In this document: positions 17,930-29,051 of the stretch, one piece after another
Layout: every line of letters starts with the position of its first letter
How positions within the stretch are numbered: position 1 is the stretch's first letter
Source of the DNA: Streptomyces sp. R41
Lineage (GTDB): Bacteria > Actinomycetota > Actinomycetes > Streptomycetales > Streptomycetaceae
Reading direction: 5' to 3'
Assembly: GCF_041053055.1 (NCBI RefSeq)
Contig: NZ_CP163443.1
Location: 248,001-312,000 of the forward strand
DNA length: 64,000 bases
Made by a program: the position numbers and the translations under genes
Notes under the pieces: generated by a model
What the model saw: only the letters and a program-made list of their open reading frames with translations
Database searches by the model: none
Told to the model about the DNA's origin: nothing

Positions 17930-19705
17930 ATGGTGGCCACGTTGACAGCAGTGAATGTCGGGATGCCGAAGGACGTTCCCTGGCACGGCAAGACTGTGCA
18001 CACCGGCGTCTACAAGCAGACCGTGACCGGGCCGCGGATGGTGCGGCGGTTGAACATCGATGGGGACGGCCAGGGGGACCTGGGCGGGCACGGCGGTGAG
18101 CAGCGGGCCGTGCTTGTCTACCAGCTCGACTCGTACCGCTTCTGGGCGAAGGAGCTGAGGCGCGACGACCTGGCCCCCGGCCAGTTCGGTGAGAACTTCA
18201 CGGTCGACGGCCTGCCCGACGAGGAGGTCTGCATCGGGGACCGCTATCGCATCGGCGACGCCCTTTTCGAGGTCACCCAGCCCCGCGTGACCTGCTACCG
18301 GGTGGGCCTGCGGATGGGCGAGCCGCGGATGGCGGCGCTGCTCGTGGCCCACCACCGCCCCGGCTTCTACCTTCGGGTGATCGAGGAGGGCGAGGTCGAG
18401 GCCGGGCAGGAGATCGTCAAGGTTTCCACCGGGCCCGAGGCGATGACCGTCGAGGAGATCGACCGGGTGCTCTACCTGCCCGGGCACACTCGCGAGCAGG
18501 TCGAGCGGGCCTTGCGTATCCCCGCGCTCAGTCCCGGCTGGCAGAGCTCCATGCGGACCCTCCTGGAGCAGTCGGACGGCGAGCGCGGGGCTTCCTCGGG
18601 CAGCGCGGGACTGAATACCGCGGCTACCGCTCCGCCGCCCGGCTGGGCGGGCTTCCGGCCGCTGACCGTCACGCGCATCCAGCCCGAGAGCCGCAGTGTG
18701 TTCTCCCTGCACTTGGCAGCCGCGGACGGCTCCGCGTTGCCGGCCGCGTTGCCGGGCCAGTTCCTCACCGTGAAGGTCCAGCCCGAGGGCGACGTGCCGC
18801 CGATGATCCGCAGCTACTCGCTGTCCGGTGAGCCGGGCACCGGCACGTACCGGATCAGCGTGAAGGTCGAACCGCACGGTACCGCCAGCAACGAGCTCCG
18901 CGCCCACGCCCGCGTCGGCGACCGGTTGCAGGCCGCCGCGCCCCGCGGCACCTTCTGCCTGGCCCAGGGCGACAATCCGGTGCTGCTGCTGTCGGCCGGG
19001 ATCGGCGTCACTCCCGTGCTGGCCATGCTGCACGCCCTCGCCCGCGAGCACTCCAGCCGCGAGGTGTGGTGGCTGCACGGCGCGCGGGACGGCACCGAGC
19101 ATCCCTTCGCCCAGGAGAGCCGCGAGCTGATCGCCGCCCTCCCCAACGCGCGGTCCACCATCTACTACAGCAGGCCGGCCGCCGCCGACCGCCTGGGCGT
19201 GGACTATGCGAGGGCGAGCCGCCTGTCGGCCGAGCGCATCCTTGGGCTCGGCTTGCCGACCGACGCCGACGCCTACCTGTGCGGGCCGGCGGACTTCATG
19301 GCCGGCGTCACCGCCGCGCTCGTCGATTCGGGGCTGAACAGTTCCCGCGTCCACACCGAGATCTTCGGCGCCGGTCCCTCGCTCACCCCCGGGATCAAGG
19401 GCTCGTCGACGGCGGCGGCGCCGCACCAGCCCGCGGGCCCGCCCGGCACGGGACCCGAGGTCTCCTTCGCCCGCAGCGGCCTCAACGTCCCCTGGAACGA
19501 CGCCCAGGAGTCCCTGCTCGAACTCGCCGAAGCCTGCGACATCCCCGTCCAGTGGTCCTGCCGCACCGGCGTCTGCCACACCTGCGAACTCGCCCTGATG
19601 TCCGGCACCGTGGCCTACTCACCCGACCCCGTCGAACCCCCCGCCGACGGCAACATCCTCATCTGCTGCTCCAAACCCACTGAAGGCGTCGTCCTGGACC
19701 TGTAA
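17930..19705 (+). CDS. MOSC domain fused to ferredoxin reductase and 2Fe-2S ferredoxin
   Basis: 591 aa. MOSC domain in about residues 40-190 (LGGHGGEQRAVLVYQLDSYR, GENFTVDGL, and the conserved Cys in RVTCYRVGLR). FAD-binding part about 245-345 with MIRSYSLSG, NAD-binding part about 350-480 with SAGIGVTPVLAMLH and YLCGPADFM. The C-terminal plant-type [2Fe-2S] domain has Cys544, Cys549, Cys552 and Cys579/580. This is the YiiM-like MOSC plus oxygenase-reductase layout. Likely role: NAD(P)H-driven electron delivery to an Mo-cofactor reductase-type reaction, perhaps reduction of N-hydroxylated compounds. GAGAGG precedes ATG 17930. Confidence 0.87.
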   Translation: MVATLTAVNVGMPKDVPWHGKTVHTGVYKQTVTGPRMVRRLNIDGDGQGDLGGHGGEQRAVLVYQLDSYRFWAKELRRDDLAPGQFGENFTVDGLPDEEVCIGDRYRIGDALFEVTQPRVTCYRVGLRMGEPRMAALLVAHHRPGFYLRVIEEGEVEAGQEIVKVSTGPEAMTVEEIDRVLYLPGHTREQVERALRIPALSPGWQSSMRTLLEQSDGERGASSGSAGLNTAATAPPPGWAGFRPLTVTRIQPESRSVFSLHLAAADGSALPAALPGQFLTVKVQPEGDVPPMIRSYSLSGEPGTGTYRISVKVEPHGTASNELRAHARVGDRLQAAAPRGTFCLAQGDNPVLLLSAGIGVTPVLAMLHALAREHSSREVWWLHGARDGTEHPFAQESRELIAALPNARSTIYYSRPAAADRLGVDYARASRLSAERILGLGLPTDADAYLCGPADFMAGVTAALVDSGLNSSRVHTEIFGAGPSLTPGIKGSSTAAAPHQPAGPPGTGPEVSFARSGLNVPWNDAQESLLELAEACDIPVQWSCRTGVCHTCELALMSGTVAYSPDPVEPPADGNILICCSKPTEGVVLDL

Positions 19706-20161
19706 CGCGACCGACACCCCCTGGTGCCGCCCTCGGCGGCCTCTCGGCCCGGACCTGCCCCAAGATCCGCTCCCCCGAGGCAGCGGATCGATGGACCTGA
19801 CTGATCCTCTCCGCCTACACCCAACTCCGTCTCGCCCGCCCGCTCGCAGCCGATCTGCGTCGCCCTGGGAGAAACCAAGCTTCACCGCCAGCCCGGCCGT
19901 CCGGCATGCCCCACCACTCCCCACACCGCGGGAGTCGGCCCAACCCCCAACACCAGACGACCACCAATTCCGTGGGCCAGGACGCGGTCCTGCCGCCCAA
20001 GATATCCAGCCCGAACGTGCTGATCGCCACGGATGTGGCACAGCTCCTCGGAGAAGGGGAATGGTTGCTCAACTGACTGACCCACCGATGACCGGATCGG
20101 TCCGCAGCCGGACCCGATGCGGCCTGTCACCGCCCCTTCCGCGCAGCTCAGGCTTAGGGGC
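19706..20161. other. Intergenic region, no gene recognised
   Basis: A small perfect hairpin GCCGCC-CTC-GGCGGC at 19726-19740 follows the MOSC-reductase stop and may help termination. The rest must contain the promoter of the hydrolase-regulator pair. No family pattern in any frame. Confidence 0.45.
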
Positions 20162-20761
20162 ATGACCCGAGCACTGATCGTCATCGATGTCCAAGAATCC
20201 TTCCGCGCCCGTCCGCTGTGGGAAACCACCTCGGACTTGAAGATCGCCGACCAGGTGAACCGCCTGGTCCGGCTCTCCCGGCACACCGGAGACCTGGTGG
20301 TGTGGGTCCTGCACTCCGAGCCCGGCACCGGCGATGTCTTCGACCCGGCCCTCGGCCATGTCCGGCTGATGGAGGAACTGGAGCGAGCGGAGGGGGAGCC
20401 GCTGATCCACAAGACCTCGCACAATGCCTTCACCACCACCAACCTGCAGCAACTCCTCACCGAGCGCGGTATCCGCGAGCTCACCGTCTGCGGCATCCGC
20501 ACCGAGCAATGCGTGGAGACCACCACCCGCGTCGCCAGCGACCTCGGCTACCAGGTCACCTTTGTCATCGACGCCACCGCCACCAATCCCATCCCGCACC
20601 GCGACGCTCCTTCCGACCAGAGCGTCGCCGAGCTGCTGGCCGACCCCCGCACGCTGCCTGCCGAGGAGGTCATCAGGCGCACCGAGTACGCCCTCGCCGG
20701 ACGCTTCGCCACCATCGCGACGGTCGACCAGCTGGAGGCCTCGGCAGGACGTCAGGCATGA
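20162..20761 (+). CDS. Isochorismatase-family cysteine hydrolase
   Basis: 199 aa from ATG 20162. Catalytic triad visible: Asp9 in LIVIDVQESF, Lys near 84 in IHKTSHNAF, and Cys117 in GIRTEQCVETT. Family members hydrolyse amides or isochorismate-like vinyl ethers (nicotinamidase, N-carbamoylsarcosine amidase relatives); substrate here is unknown. The next gene, a GlxA-type regulator, starts only ten bases after the stop, so the two are co-transcribed and the regulator may respond to the substrate. Confidence 0.85.
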   Translation: MTRALIVIDVQESFRARPLWETTSDLKIADQVNRLVRLSRHTGDLVVWVLHSEPGTGDVFDPALGHVRLMEELERAEGEPLIHKTSHNAFTTTNLQQLLTERGIRELTVCGIRTEQCVETTTRVASDLGYQVTFVIDATATNPIPHRDAPSDQSVAELLADPRTLPAEEVIRRTEYALAGRFATIATVDQLEASAGRQA

Positions 20762-20771
20762 TGACCGAATC

Positions 20772-23262
<2,491 letters not shown>

Positions 23263-23318
23263 CCAGCCACCGTCGAGCGGAAGGCTCGACACCCCCAAGG
23301 GGGATGCACCACCGGATA

Positions 23319-23351
23319 GGCCGGCTCGGCGCCAACGCGAGCCGGCCTTTT
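23319..23351 (+). terminator. Rho-independent terminator of argG
   Basis: A 10-bp perfect stem (GGCCGGCTCG at 23319-23328 with CGAGCCGGCC at 23338-23347), a 9-base loop, and TTTT at 23348-23351. It lies 57 bases after the argG stop. Confidence 0.85.
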
Positions 23352-23433
23352 CCGTTACCCGGCGCCCTCCTCCCTTCGACCGGTGCTCGCTCAGCAATTG
23401 CGAGACGCAGCGAGAGCTCCTGGGCCTCGGTGT

Positions 23434-23640
23434 GCGCCAGGGTGGGGCATCCCGCTGTGGGAGCGAACGAGGCACTTCCGTGCCTACTCGTCGAGGCTCA
23501 TCCCCGGACCACTCCAGACCCGTGCCTACAGCGAGGCCCTACTCACGGCGATTCGTGACAGGCGCGCTCTGCCTGACGACCTGGAGGAGGCCGTTCAAGT
23601 CCGCGTCGACAAGCAGCGCATCTTGCTGATCACGTCGGCA
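23434..23640 (+). pseudogene. Fragment of a DUF5753-type HTH regulator
   Basis: The frame reads WERTRHFRAYSSRLIPGPLQ, TRAYSEALLTAIRDRRALPD and VQVRVDKQRILLI. This is the start of the DUF5753 domain of Streptomyces XRE regulators (pattern xSRxIPGxLQTxxYxxAxL...R.xRQxIL). The N-terminal HTH and the C-terminal two thirds are absent. No start codon or ribosome site. Debris. Confidence 0.6.
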
Positions 23641-24164
23641 ACCGATTCTCTCGGGTGTTTGCGCGCAAGCTCGTGCAAGTTCATCGAGGCTGACTCTCCA
23701 CCGTTCCCAGCTTTGTCGTCATCAGGACGACGCCCGCGAGGGGACGGCTCGATGACTCACCCAACGACCCATCCCAGTCCACCTGTTGAACTGCCTTTGA
23801 GACTCGACGCCGATCCCCCTCCGGTTGCCGACTGCGATGGGTGCACGGCGCTGGACAGGGAGCGCAGCAAGGCACGAGCAAAGGGCAACGGGCAACGGGC
23901 AACGGGCCCAAGGTCTCTGACTGCAATGTGGAGTTCCGCAGCCATCCGCACGAGGGGCAACCGCTCGTCGAGGAGACTGAACAAACAGCGATGCCCGGGC
24001 TGTACTACAGCGCTGGTCGTCAGTGGTACGTCGGTATCGACCGGAACCCGATGAGCCGCTGCGCATCGCATACCGAGCTGCGCGCCCCGGTCGCCCGCGC
24101 GATTCTGGATGGTGAGGCGGCCGCGGGCCGTAGGCCGTGAGCCGTTACGCGAAGGGAGCCGGTC
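23641..24164. other. Intergenic region, no gene recognised
   Basis: Frames on both strands lack family patterns. A seven-base unit GGGCAAC is repeated three times near 23883-23903. A 99-codon frame at 23841-24140 ends with ordinary-looking residues but has no convincing start. Confidence 0.4.
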
Positions 24165-24680
24165 ATGTCGTACCCCGCGTATCCGGAGCCGCGGTACCTC
24201 GGGAAAGGAGGTGAGGTCAGCGCGGTCTTCCGGGTGGCGGACGCTCCGGCCGACCTCACCTCGGAATCGGGGAATCGGACGAGCTACCTCGCGACGCACG
24301 CCTCGACGGGCGGGGAGTTCGGGCTGTACCGGGTCGACATGGTTTCGGGCTCGCCCGGGCCCAGTACGCACTTCCACCGGTCGATCTCGGAGTCGTTCTT
24401 CGTGCTCGGCGGGGAGGTGAGCCTGTTCAACGGCCAGCGATGGACGACTGGGCGCGCGGGGGACTTCCTGTACGTCCCGGTCGGCGGGCTGCACGCGTTC
24501 CGGAACGATTCGGACGCGCCCGCATCCATGCTGCTGCTGTTCGCGCCGGGTGCGCCGCGCGAGGAATACTTCGAGCGGGTCGCGGAGATGGCGCGCAGGG
24601 GCGGCGAGGAGTTCGCGGAGTTCCTCGTTCGGCACGACTCGTTCTTCGTCGACACGGAGGGCGGGCCCGGCAAGGCCTGA
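24165..24680 (+). CDS. Cupin-domain protein
   Basis: 171 aa from ATG 24165 with GAAGGGAG just upstream. Cupin motif 1: THFHRSISESFFVLGGEVSL; motif 2: GDFLYVPVGGLHAFRNDSD. The His pair HFH, the Glu of SESFF and the later His of LHAF would bind one metal. Single-domain cupins act as isomerases, dioxygenases or binding proteins; this one is not assigned. Its end directly abuts a broken transposase on the other strand. Confidence 0.82.
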   Translation: MSYPAYPEPRYLGKGGEVSAVFRVADAPADLTSESGNRTSYLATHASTGGEFGLYRVDMVSGSPGPSTHFHRSISESFFVLGGEVSLFNGQRWTTGRAGDFLYVPVGGLHAFRNDSDAPASMLLLFAPGAPREEYFERVAEMARRGGEEFAEFLVRHDSFFVDTEGGPGKA

Positions 24681-24689
24681 CACGGGCCT

Positions 24690-25065
24690 CCATGCTGGAC
24701 GAGCCGTTCGTAGTCCCGTGCGTGACGGCGGGCCTGCATGATCCACGCCCGACTTCGCTCAATGACCCACCTTCGGGACAGCACGATGAATCCGGTGGAG
24801 TCCTTTGGGCGGCTGACCGTCTTGATGGTGACCTCGGGGTGCATCAGGCGGAGCCGGAAGAGGACTTCTATGGCGGCGCCTGGCTGTCGTGTGGGTCGGC
24901 AGAAGTGACCATGATCAGCAGCGGCGGGCCGCAGGTGGCGACCACCAGTGACGCTTGCGGCCGTTGGTCTTTTTGCCTGCGTCCCAGCCGCGAGCGGCCT
25001 TGGAGACGGTCTCGGCGGCTTTCACGCTCTGGGAGCCCATCACGGTGGCCACGGGTGGCGGCCGG
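24690..25065 (-). pseudogene. IS5-family transposase remnant with internal deletion
   Basis: Read along the minus strand: MGSQSVKAAETVSKAARGWD and AGKKTNGRKRH, then in another frame SLVVATCGPPLLIMVTSADP, then MHPEVTIKTVSRPKDSTGF and RRWVIERSRAWIMQARRHAR with DYERL. This is the DDE core and C-terminus of an IS5-type transposase. The jump from PEVTI to KTVSRPK skips the segment normally holding WADSAYAG, so the second catalytic Asp is lost. At least two frameshifts. The 5' part is missing. Confidence 0.78.
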
Positions 25066-25155
25066 CACGGACTGGCTGCTACCGCCCGGCGCGCAGGGCG
25101 CCGTTGATGGAACCGGCCGGGTCCCATCACCGCCGCCACCGCCGGACACACAATG

Positions 25156-25187
25156 GTTCGACGCTGATCGAACAAGTGGGTTATGCT
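25156..25187 (+). promoter_or_regulatory. ArsR-type operator and -10 box
   Basis: GTTCGA-N6-TCGAAC (25156-25173) is a perfect inverted repeat. TATGCT (25182-25187) ends six bases before ATG 25194, the leaderless -10 position, so the repeat covers the -35 zone. It is the natural site for autorepression by the ArsR protein encoded next. Confidence 0.6.
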
Positions 25188-25193
25188 CGGCCA

Positions 25194-25535
25194 ATGCCCG
25201 AACAGCACCCCCATGAGCCCGGGGAGATAACCTTGCCTCGCGTCCTCGCCGCGCTCAGCGACCCGACGCGTATGGGTATCGTGCGGATCTTGGCCGACGG
25301 CCGGGAACACGGGTGGGGTCAGCTGCGAGCCCCGGTGGCCAAGTCCACGCTCAGCCATCACCTGAAGATCCTGCGCGAGGCCGGTATCACGCGTACCCGC
25401 CAGGAAGGCACGCGCTGCTACGTCACGCTCCGACGGGAAGAGCTGGACGACCGCTTTCCCGACCTGACCCGGGCCCTGCTGTCGGCGGCACACGCGGAAG
25501 ATGTCGGCGACCATGTCACCGAGGTGGAAGCCTAG
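25194..25535 (+). CDS. ArsR-family winged-helix regulator
   Basis: 113 aa from ATG 25194. Helix-turn-helix part LRAPVAKSTLSHHLKILREA and wing RQEGTRCYVTLRREELD; N-terminal LPRVLAALSDPTRMGIVRIL is the typical ArsR opening. No CxC metal motif is seen, so it probably senses something other than arsenic or zinc. The SDR gene converges from downstream. A longer upstream open frame overlaps the IS5 remnant and is not coding. Confidence 0.85.
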   Translation: MPEQHPHEPGEITLPRVLAALSDPTRMGIVRILADGREHGWGQLRAPVAKSTLSHHLKILREAGITRTRQEGTRCYVTLRREELDDRFPDLTRALLSAAHAEDVGDHVTEVEA

Positions 25536-25882
25536 AGCCCGGAGACACTCACCTCGGGCGCGTCGCCACGGCGGCAGAAAGGCTCCGGCGGTGGCGGGAT
25601 CACCCAAGGCGTGACCGTCTTCCCCTCTGCCAGCCAGCCCAGCGGACCGCGACACAGGCGCAGTTCATAGAGGAAGGGTGCCGCTGCTGCCGTCGTGGAT
25701 CACCGGGGAGACGAACCGAGTAATCTCCGCCTCGTCAGTGGCGTACGTCATGGTGTTCCTCATTTCTTGCCGTGTTTCTGTTGCCGTGGTGTAAGCCCCG
25801 GCTCACCGGCAGGGCGGATCGGCGGCGGCCCCGGGAAGCCGCAAGGGCGGGCATACCGCGGCGGCCTGTTACCAGTGGCCCG
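25536..25882. other. Region between ArsR and SDR genes
   Basis: Contains only the short minus-strand frame at 25665-25751. No hairpin terminator recognised between these convergent genes. Confidence 0.4.
25665..25751 (-). CDS. Candidate 28-residue frame, possibly a truncated gene
   Basis: ATG 25751 follows AATGAGGAACACC, a fair ribosome site. The product MTYATDEAEITRFVSPVIHD then GSSGTLPL looks like the opening of a longer enzyme (NTF2-like proteins often begin similarly) that stops early. It lies 130 bases downstream of the SDR gene on the same strand. Confidence 0.3.
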   Translation of the reverse strand: MTYATDEAEITRFVSPVIHDGSSGTLPL

Positions 25883-26647
25883 TCAGGTGATCTCCAGGCC
25901 GCCGTCAACGGTGAGGACCTGACCGGTAAGCCACTCCGTAGCGGGATCGGCGAGACGGAGGACCCATGCGGCGATCTCCTCGGGCCTGCCCCGGCGCCCC
26001 AGGGGGATGCGTGCAACCTCTGCCTCCTTGATCCGCTCGACCTCCACCTGAGGCAGGCCAGACGCAGACAGTGCGCCGCTCTCGACCGGTCCGGGGGCCA
26101 CGGCGTTCACCCTGATGCCCTCCGGGGCCAGCTCGAGCGCCCAACTGCGGGTCAGGTGCTCGATCGCCGCCTTCGATGCGCCGTAGTGGCTCGCGACGGC
26201 GATCGGACGGTGACCGAAGGTGCTCGCAATGTTGACGATCGAGCCACGCGTCGCCTGCAGATATGGCAGTGCGGCCCCGGCCAGCAGGCTGGGAGCAGTC
26301 ACGTTCGTGTCAAACACGCGCCTGACGCGCTCGAAGGTCACCTCACGCAGGGGCATCATCTCCAGGATCCCGGCGCCGTTCACCAGGACATCCAGCCGGC
26401 CCCAGCGTTCCACCGCCGCCCGGATGATCTCCTGAGGAGCTCCTTCCTCAGTGACGTCGCAGCGGACCGTCTCGATCGAGGGGTGGACGTCGGAGAGTTC
26501 GGAGAGCGCTTGGGCGTTGCGTCCGACCCCGATCACCGAAGCACCCGCGTCTGCGAAGGACACGGCGACCGCGCGACCGATACCCGAGCTCGCCCCGGTC
26601 ACGATGGCGACCCGGTGGGTGAAGTCGACGGTCAGGCCATTCGACAC
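25883..26647 (-). CDS. SDR-family oxidoreductase
   Basis: 254 aa. Cofactor motif TGASSGIG near residue 17, NAG in LVNGAGI, catalytic Ser in NIASTFGH and YGASK as the YxxxK pair, with the usual VDGG end. It should be an NAD(P)H-dependent dehydrogenase/reductase of a small alcohol or ketone; basic residues after the Gly motif (VGRN) favour NADP. A perfect inverted repeat lies 16 bases upstream of the start. The convergent ArsR gene may be its regulator, though the operators differ in spacing. Confidence 0.87.
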   Translation of the reverse strand: MSNGLTVDFTHRVAIVTGASSGIGRAVAVSFADAGASVIGVGRNAQALSELSDVHPSIETVRCDVTEEGAPQEIIRAAVERWGRLDVLVNGAGILEMMPLREVTFERVRRVFDTNVTAPSLLAGAALPYLQATRGSIVNIASTFGHRPIAVASHYGASKAAIEHLTRSWALELAPEGIRVNAVAPGPVESGALSASGLPQVEVERIKEAEVARIPLGRRGRPEEIAAWVLRLADPATEWLTGQVLTVDGGLEIT

Positions 26648-26662
26648 AACGAACCCCTTTCA

Positions 26663-26685
26663 TTCGATGTTCGTTGAACATCGAA
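26663..26685 (-). promoter_or_regulatory. Perfect palindrome upstream of the SDR gene
   Basis: TTCGATGTTC-GTT-GAACATCGAA: 10-bp arms with a 3-base centre, 16-38 bases ahead of the SDR start. It is the type of site bound by TetR- or ArsR-family repressors. No intact TetR gene lies beside it. Confidence 0.65.
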
Positions 26686-27177
26686 AAACGTACCACGATG
26701 CCCTCCATGCGAGAGCGCGCCCGACCAGTCACGAAAGTGACATATCATGCGCTCCGCGGGCCTGCAGCAGCCGTTTTGTCGGTCATGTCCCGTCGGGTGG
26801 TGCAGCCACTGGTCGAGCTGATGCGGTTCCGGCTCGATGAGTTCCTGGCACGAAAGCGCTCGCCCCACGCGGGAACCCGACTTCCCGAATGGGGCGTACA
26901 CGCGGGCTTCGAGGACTAGGTGATTGTGTTCATCCCCACCGAACGGCAGTGGAAGCCTTTCGATCTTCAGGTGGCTGCTGCGAGGGGCAGGGAAAGCGGA
27001 TGCTCGGCGCCAGCCCCTGTTGCTAGCATCTGCGTCATGATCACGCTTTCGCCTCAGCACCGGATGATGCCCCGCCAACGGGGCTGCTGAGCACGGACGC
27101 GTACCGAATCCGAGGCCCCGGGGATGGGGCCTCGACGTGTTGTGCGGACCGGGCCTCGCCACCCGGTTGGAGGACCC
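26686..27177. other. Leader region of the methionyl-tRNA synthetase gene
   Basis: No secure gene; a 74-codon plus-strand frame from 26701 lacks a family pattern. Two hairpins precede metG: GCCCCG/CGGGGC around 27069-27086 and GAGGCCCC/GGGGCCTC at 27111-27132. These could form an RNA leader structure, but no T-box consensus is recognised. Confidence 0.45.
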
Positions 27178-28707
27178 ATGACCGCATCACGTCACTACAT
27201 CACCACGACCATCCCCTACGTCAACGCGCGCCCGCACCTGGGCTTCGCCCTGGAGCTCGTTCAGGCGGACACGCTGGCCCGCCACCGGCGCCATCGAGGC
27301 GCTCATGTCCGGCTGCTCAGCGGAACCGACGACAACTCGTTGAAGAACGTCCTGGCTGCCGAAGCCGAGGGCGTCGACGTGCAGTCACTGGTCGACCGCA
27401 ACGCCAACGCGTTCGCCGCCCTGCGCGTCCCACTGGCGTTGTCGCTCGACGATTTCATCCGCACCAGCAGCGACCCCCGCCACCGCGCCGGGGTGGAACG
27501 GCTGTGGCGCCGATGCGCCGCGGCGGGCGACCTGTACCGCAAGGAGTACGAGGGCCTGTACTGCGTCGGCTGCGAGCAGTTCTACACCCCGGGCGAACTG
27601 GTCGACGGTCGTTGCGCCGAGCACGGCACCGAGCCTGAGCACGTTGCGGAGGAGAATTGGTTCTTCCGGCTGTCCCGCTACGCCGACCGGCTTCACGAGC
27701 TGATCTCGCACGGCAGCCTGCGCATCGAACCTGCCGCCCGCCGTAACGAGGTCCTCGCCCTGATCGCCGGCGGCCTGCACGACTTCTCCGTCTCCCGCTC
27801 CCACAGCCGCGCCCGCGGCTGGGGTATCCCTGTGCCCGGCGACCCCAGCCAGGTCGTCTATGTGTGGTGGGACGCGCTGGGCAACTACGTCACCAGCCTC
27901 GGCTACGGCAGCGGCGCCGCCGCGTACGACCAGTGGTGGGTCACCAGCGAGCGCCGCATCCACCTGGTCGGCAAGGGAGTGGTGCGCTTCCACGCCGTGT
28001 ACTGGCCGGCCATGCTCCTGTCGGCCGGACTGCCGCTGCCCACCGACATCCTGGTCCACGACTACCTCACCGTCGGCGGCCGCAAGATCAGCAAGTCCGG
28101 CGGGACCACCGTCGACCCGGTCTCCCTGGCAGCGGCCTATGGCACCGACGCGGTGCGCTGGTGGCTGCTGCGCGACGTCCCTCGGGTCGGCGACGCCGAC
28201 TTCACCTCCGACCGGCTGACCGCGCGCACCGACGCGGACTTCGCCGGAGGGCTGGGCAACCTCGTCCACCGCATCGTGACGATGGTCCACCGCTACCGCG
28301 GCGGCGTGGTCCCCTCGCCCGAAGTCGATCAGCCCGCTGTGGTGGCGCTCGTCGACGTGTGCCAGAAGACTCCCGGCCTGATCGATGCCGCTCTGGCCGA
28401 TTTCGACTTCCGTCACGCCATCCGTGCTGCCTGGGGCATTGTGGAGGAGGCCAACCGCTGTATCGACACAGCCCGACCCTGGGAGTTGGCCCGAGCGGAG
28501 CGCCAGGACGAGGATGGAGCAGCCGGTCGCCTCGACACAGTGCTCGCCGCACTGGTCACGGCGTGCCGCGTGCTCGCCGACGAACTACAGCCCTTCATCC
28601 CTGACGCCGCCGCACGGATCGCACAGCAGGTGACACCCGTCGACGGGAGTCTGCCGGCCGCACGCCCGCTCTTCCCCCGCCTCCAGGAGCACACGCAGCA
28701 CGCCTGA
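27178..28707 (+). CDS. metG: Methionyl-tRNA synthetase, probable second copy
   Basis: 509 aa from ATG 27178 with GGAGGA directly upstream. Class I synthetase: the HIGH motif appears as HLGF (residues 20-23 after NARP), KMSKS as KISKS near 303. A zinc knuckle CVGC with CAEH lies near residues 125-155. WWDALGNYVTSLGYG and the anticodon-binding helical domain follow. It charges tRNA-Met or possibly acts on another substrate. The altered HIGH motif and accessory context suggest a paralogue of the housekeeping enzyme, perhaps a resistance or stress form. Confidence 0.85.
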   Translation: MTASRHYITTTIPYVNARPHLGFALELVQADTLARHRRHRGAHVRLLSGTDDNSLKNVLAAEAEGVDVQSLVDRNANAFAALRVPLALSLDDFIRTSSDPRHRAGVERLWRRCAAAGDLYRKEYEGLYCVGCEQFYTPGELVDGRCAEHGTEPEHVAEENWFFRLSRYADRLHELISHGSLRIEPAARRNEVLALIAGGLHDFSVSRSHSRARGWGIPVPGDPSQVVYVWWDALGNYVTSLGYGSGAAAYDQWWVTSERRIHLVGKGVVRFHAVYWPAMLLSAGLPLPTDILVHDYLTVGGRKISKSGGTTVDPVSLAAAYGTDAVRWWLLRDVPRVGDADFTSDRLTARTDADFAGGLGNLVHRIVTMVHRYRGGVVPSPEVDQPAVVALVDVCQKTPGLIDAALADFDFRHAIRAAWGIVEEANRCIDTARPWELARAERQDEDGAAGRLDTVLAALVTACRVLADELQPFIPDAAARIAQQVTPVDGSLPAARPLFPRLQEHTQHA

Positions 28708-29051
28708 CACCTGTGCTCCGCGGGCGGCTTTCACCCCCTCCCTGGTTCCCGCCCCAAGGAAGTGGAATCGGCGAAATGCGATCTGCGAGGTGGCGGAGCG
28801 CGCGTCGCAAGTAATGATTCTTCACGGCATATCGGCGGGCGGCAGACCGAGGGCAACGCGACTGTTGCGCCCTTCTGTCGCCCGCGGCCGGTCTGAACAC
28901 GCTTCAGCGGAACTCGGCGGCGCGGTCCCGACTCGTGCGCGGCGGAGGAAGAGCATGGTGGCGACAACTGACATCGACCTGGCCGGTGTTCCTTCGTAGG
29001 GTGGCAGCCGCTGATCGTCCATTTCACCATCGCGCGCCCGCAGAGGACCGA
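28708..29051. other. Intergenic region upstream of the GH5 gene
   Basis: No gene recognised. No CebR-type palindrome (GGGAGCGCTCCC) is seen here, although the downstream gene is a glycoside hydrolase. Confidence 0.45.

Noticed and set aside
17837..19579. 580-codon minus-strand frame opposite the MOSC-reductase gene
   Set aside because: Antisense shadow; the plus strand carries clear FAD, NAD and Fe-S motifs.
26701..26919. Plus-strand frame MPSMRERARPVTKVTYHALR divergent from the SDR gene, a possible lost repressor
   Set aside because: No helix-turn-helix or other family pattern and no ribosome site; placement beside the palindrome alone is not enough.
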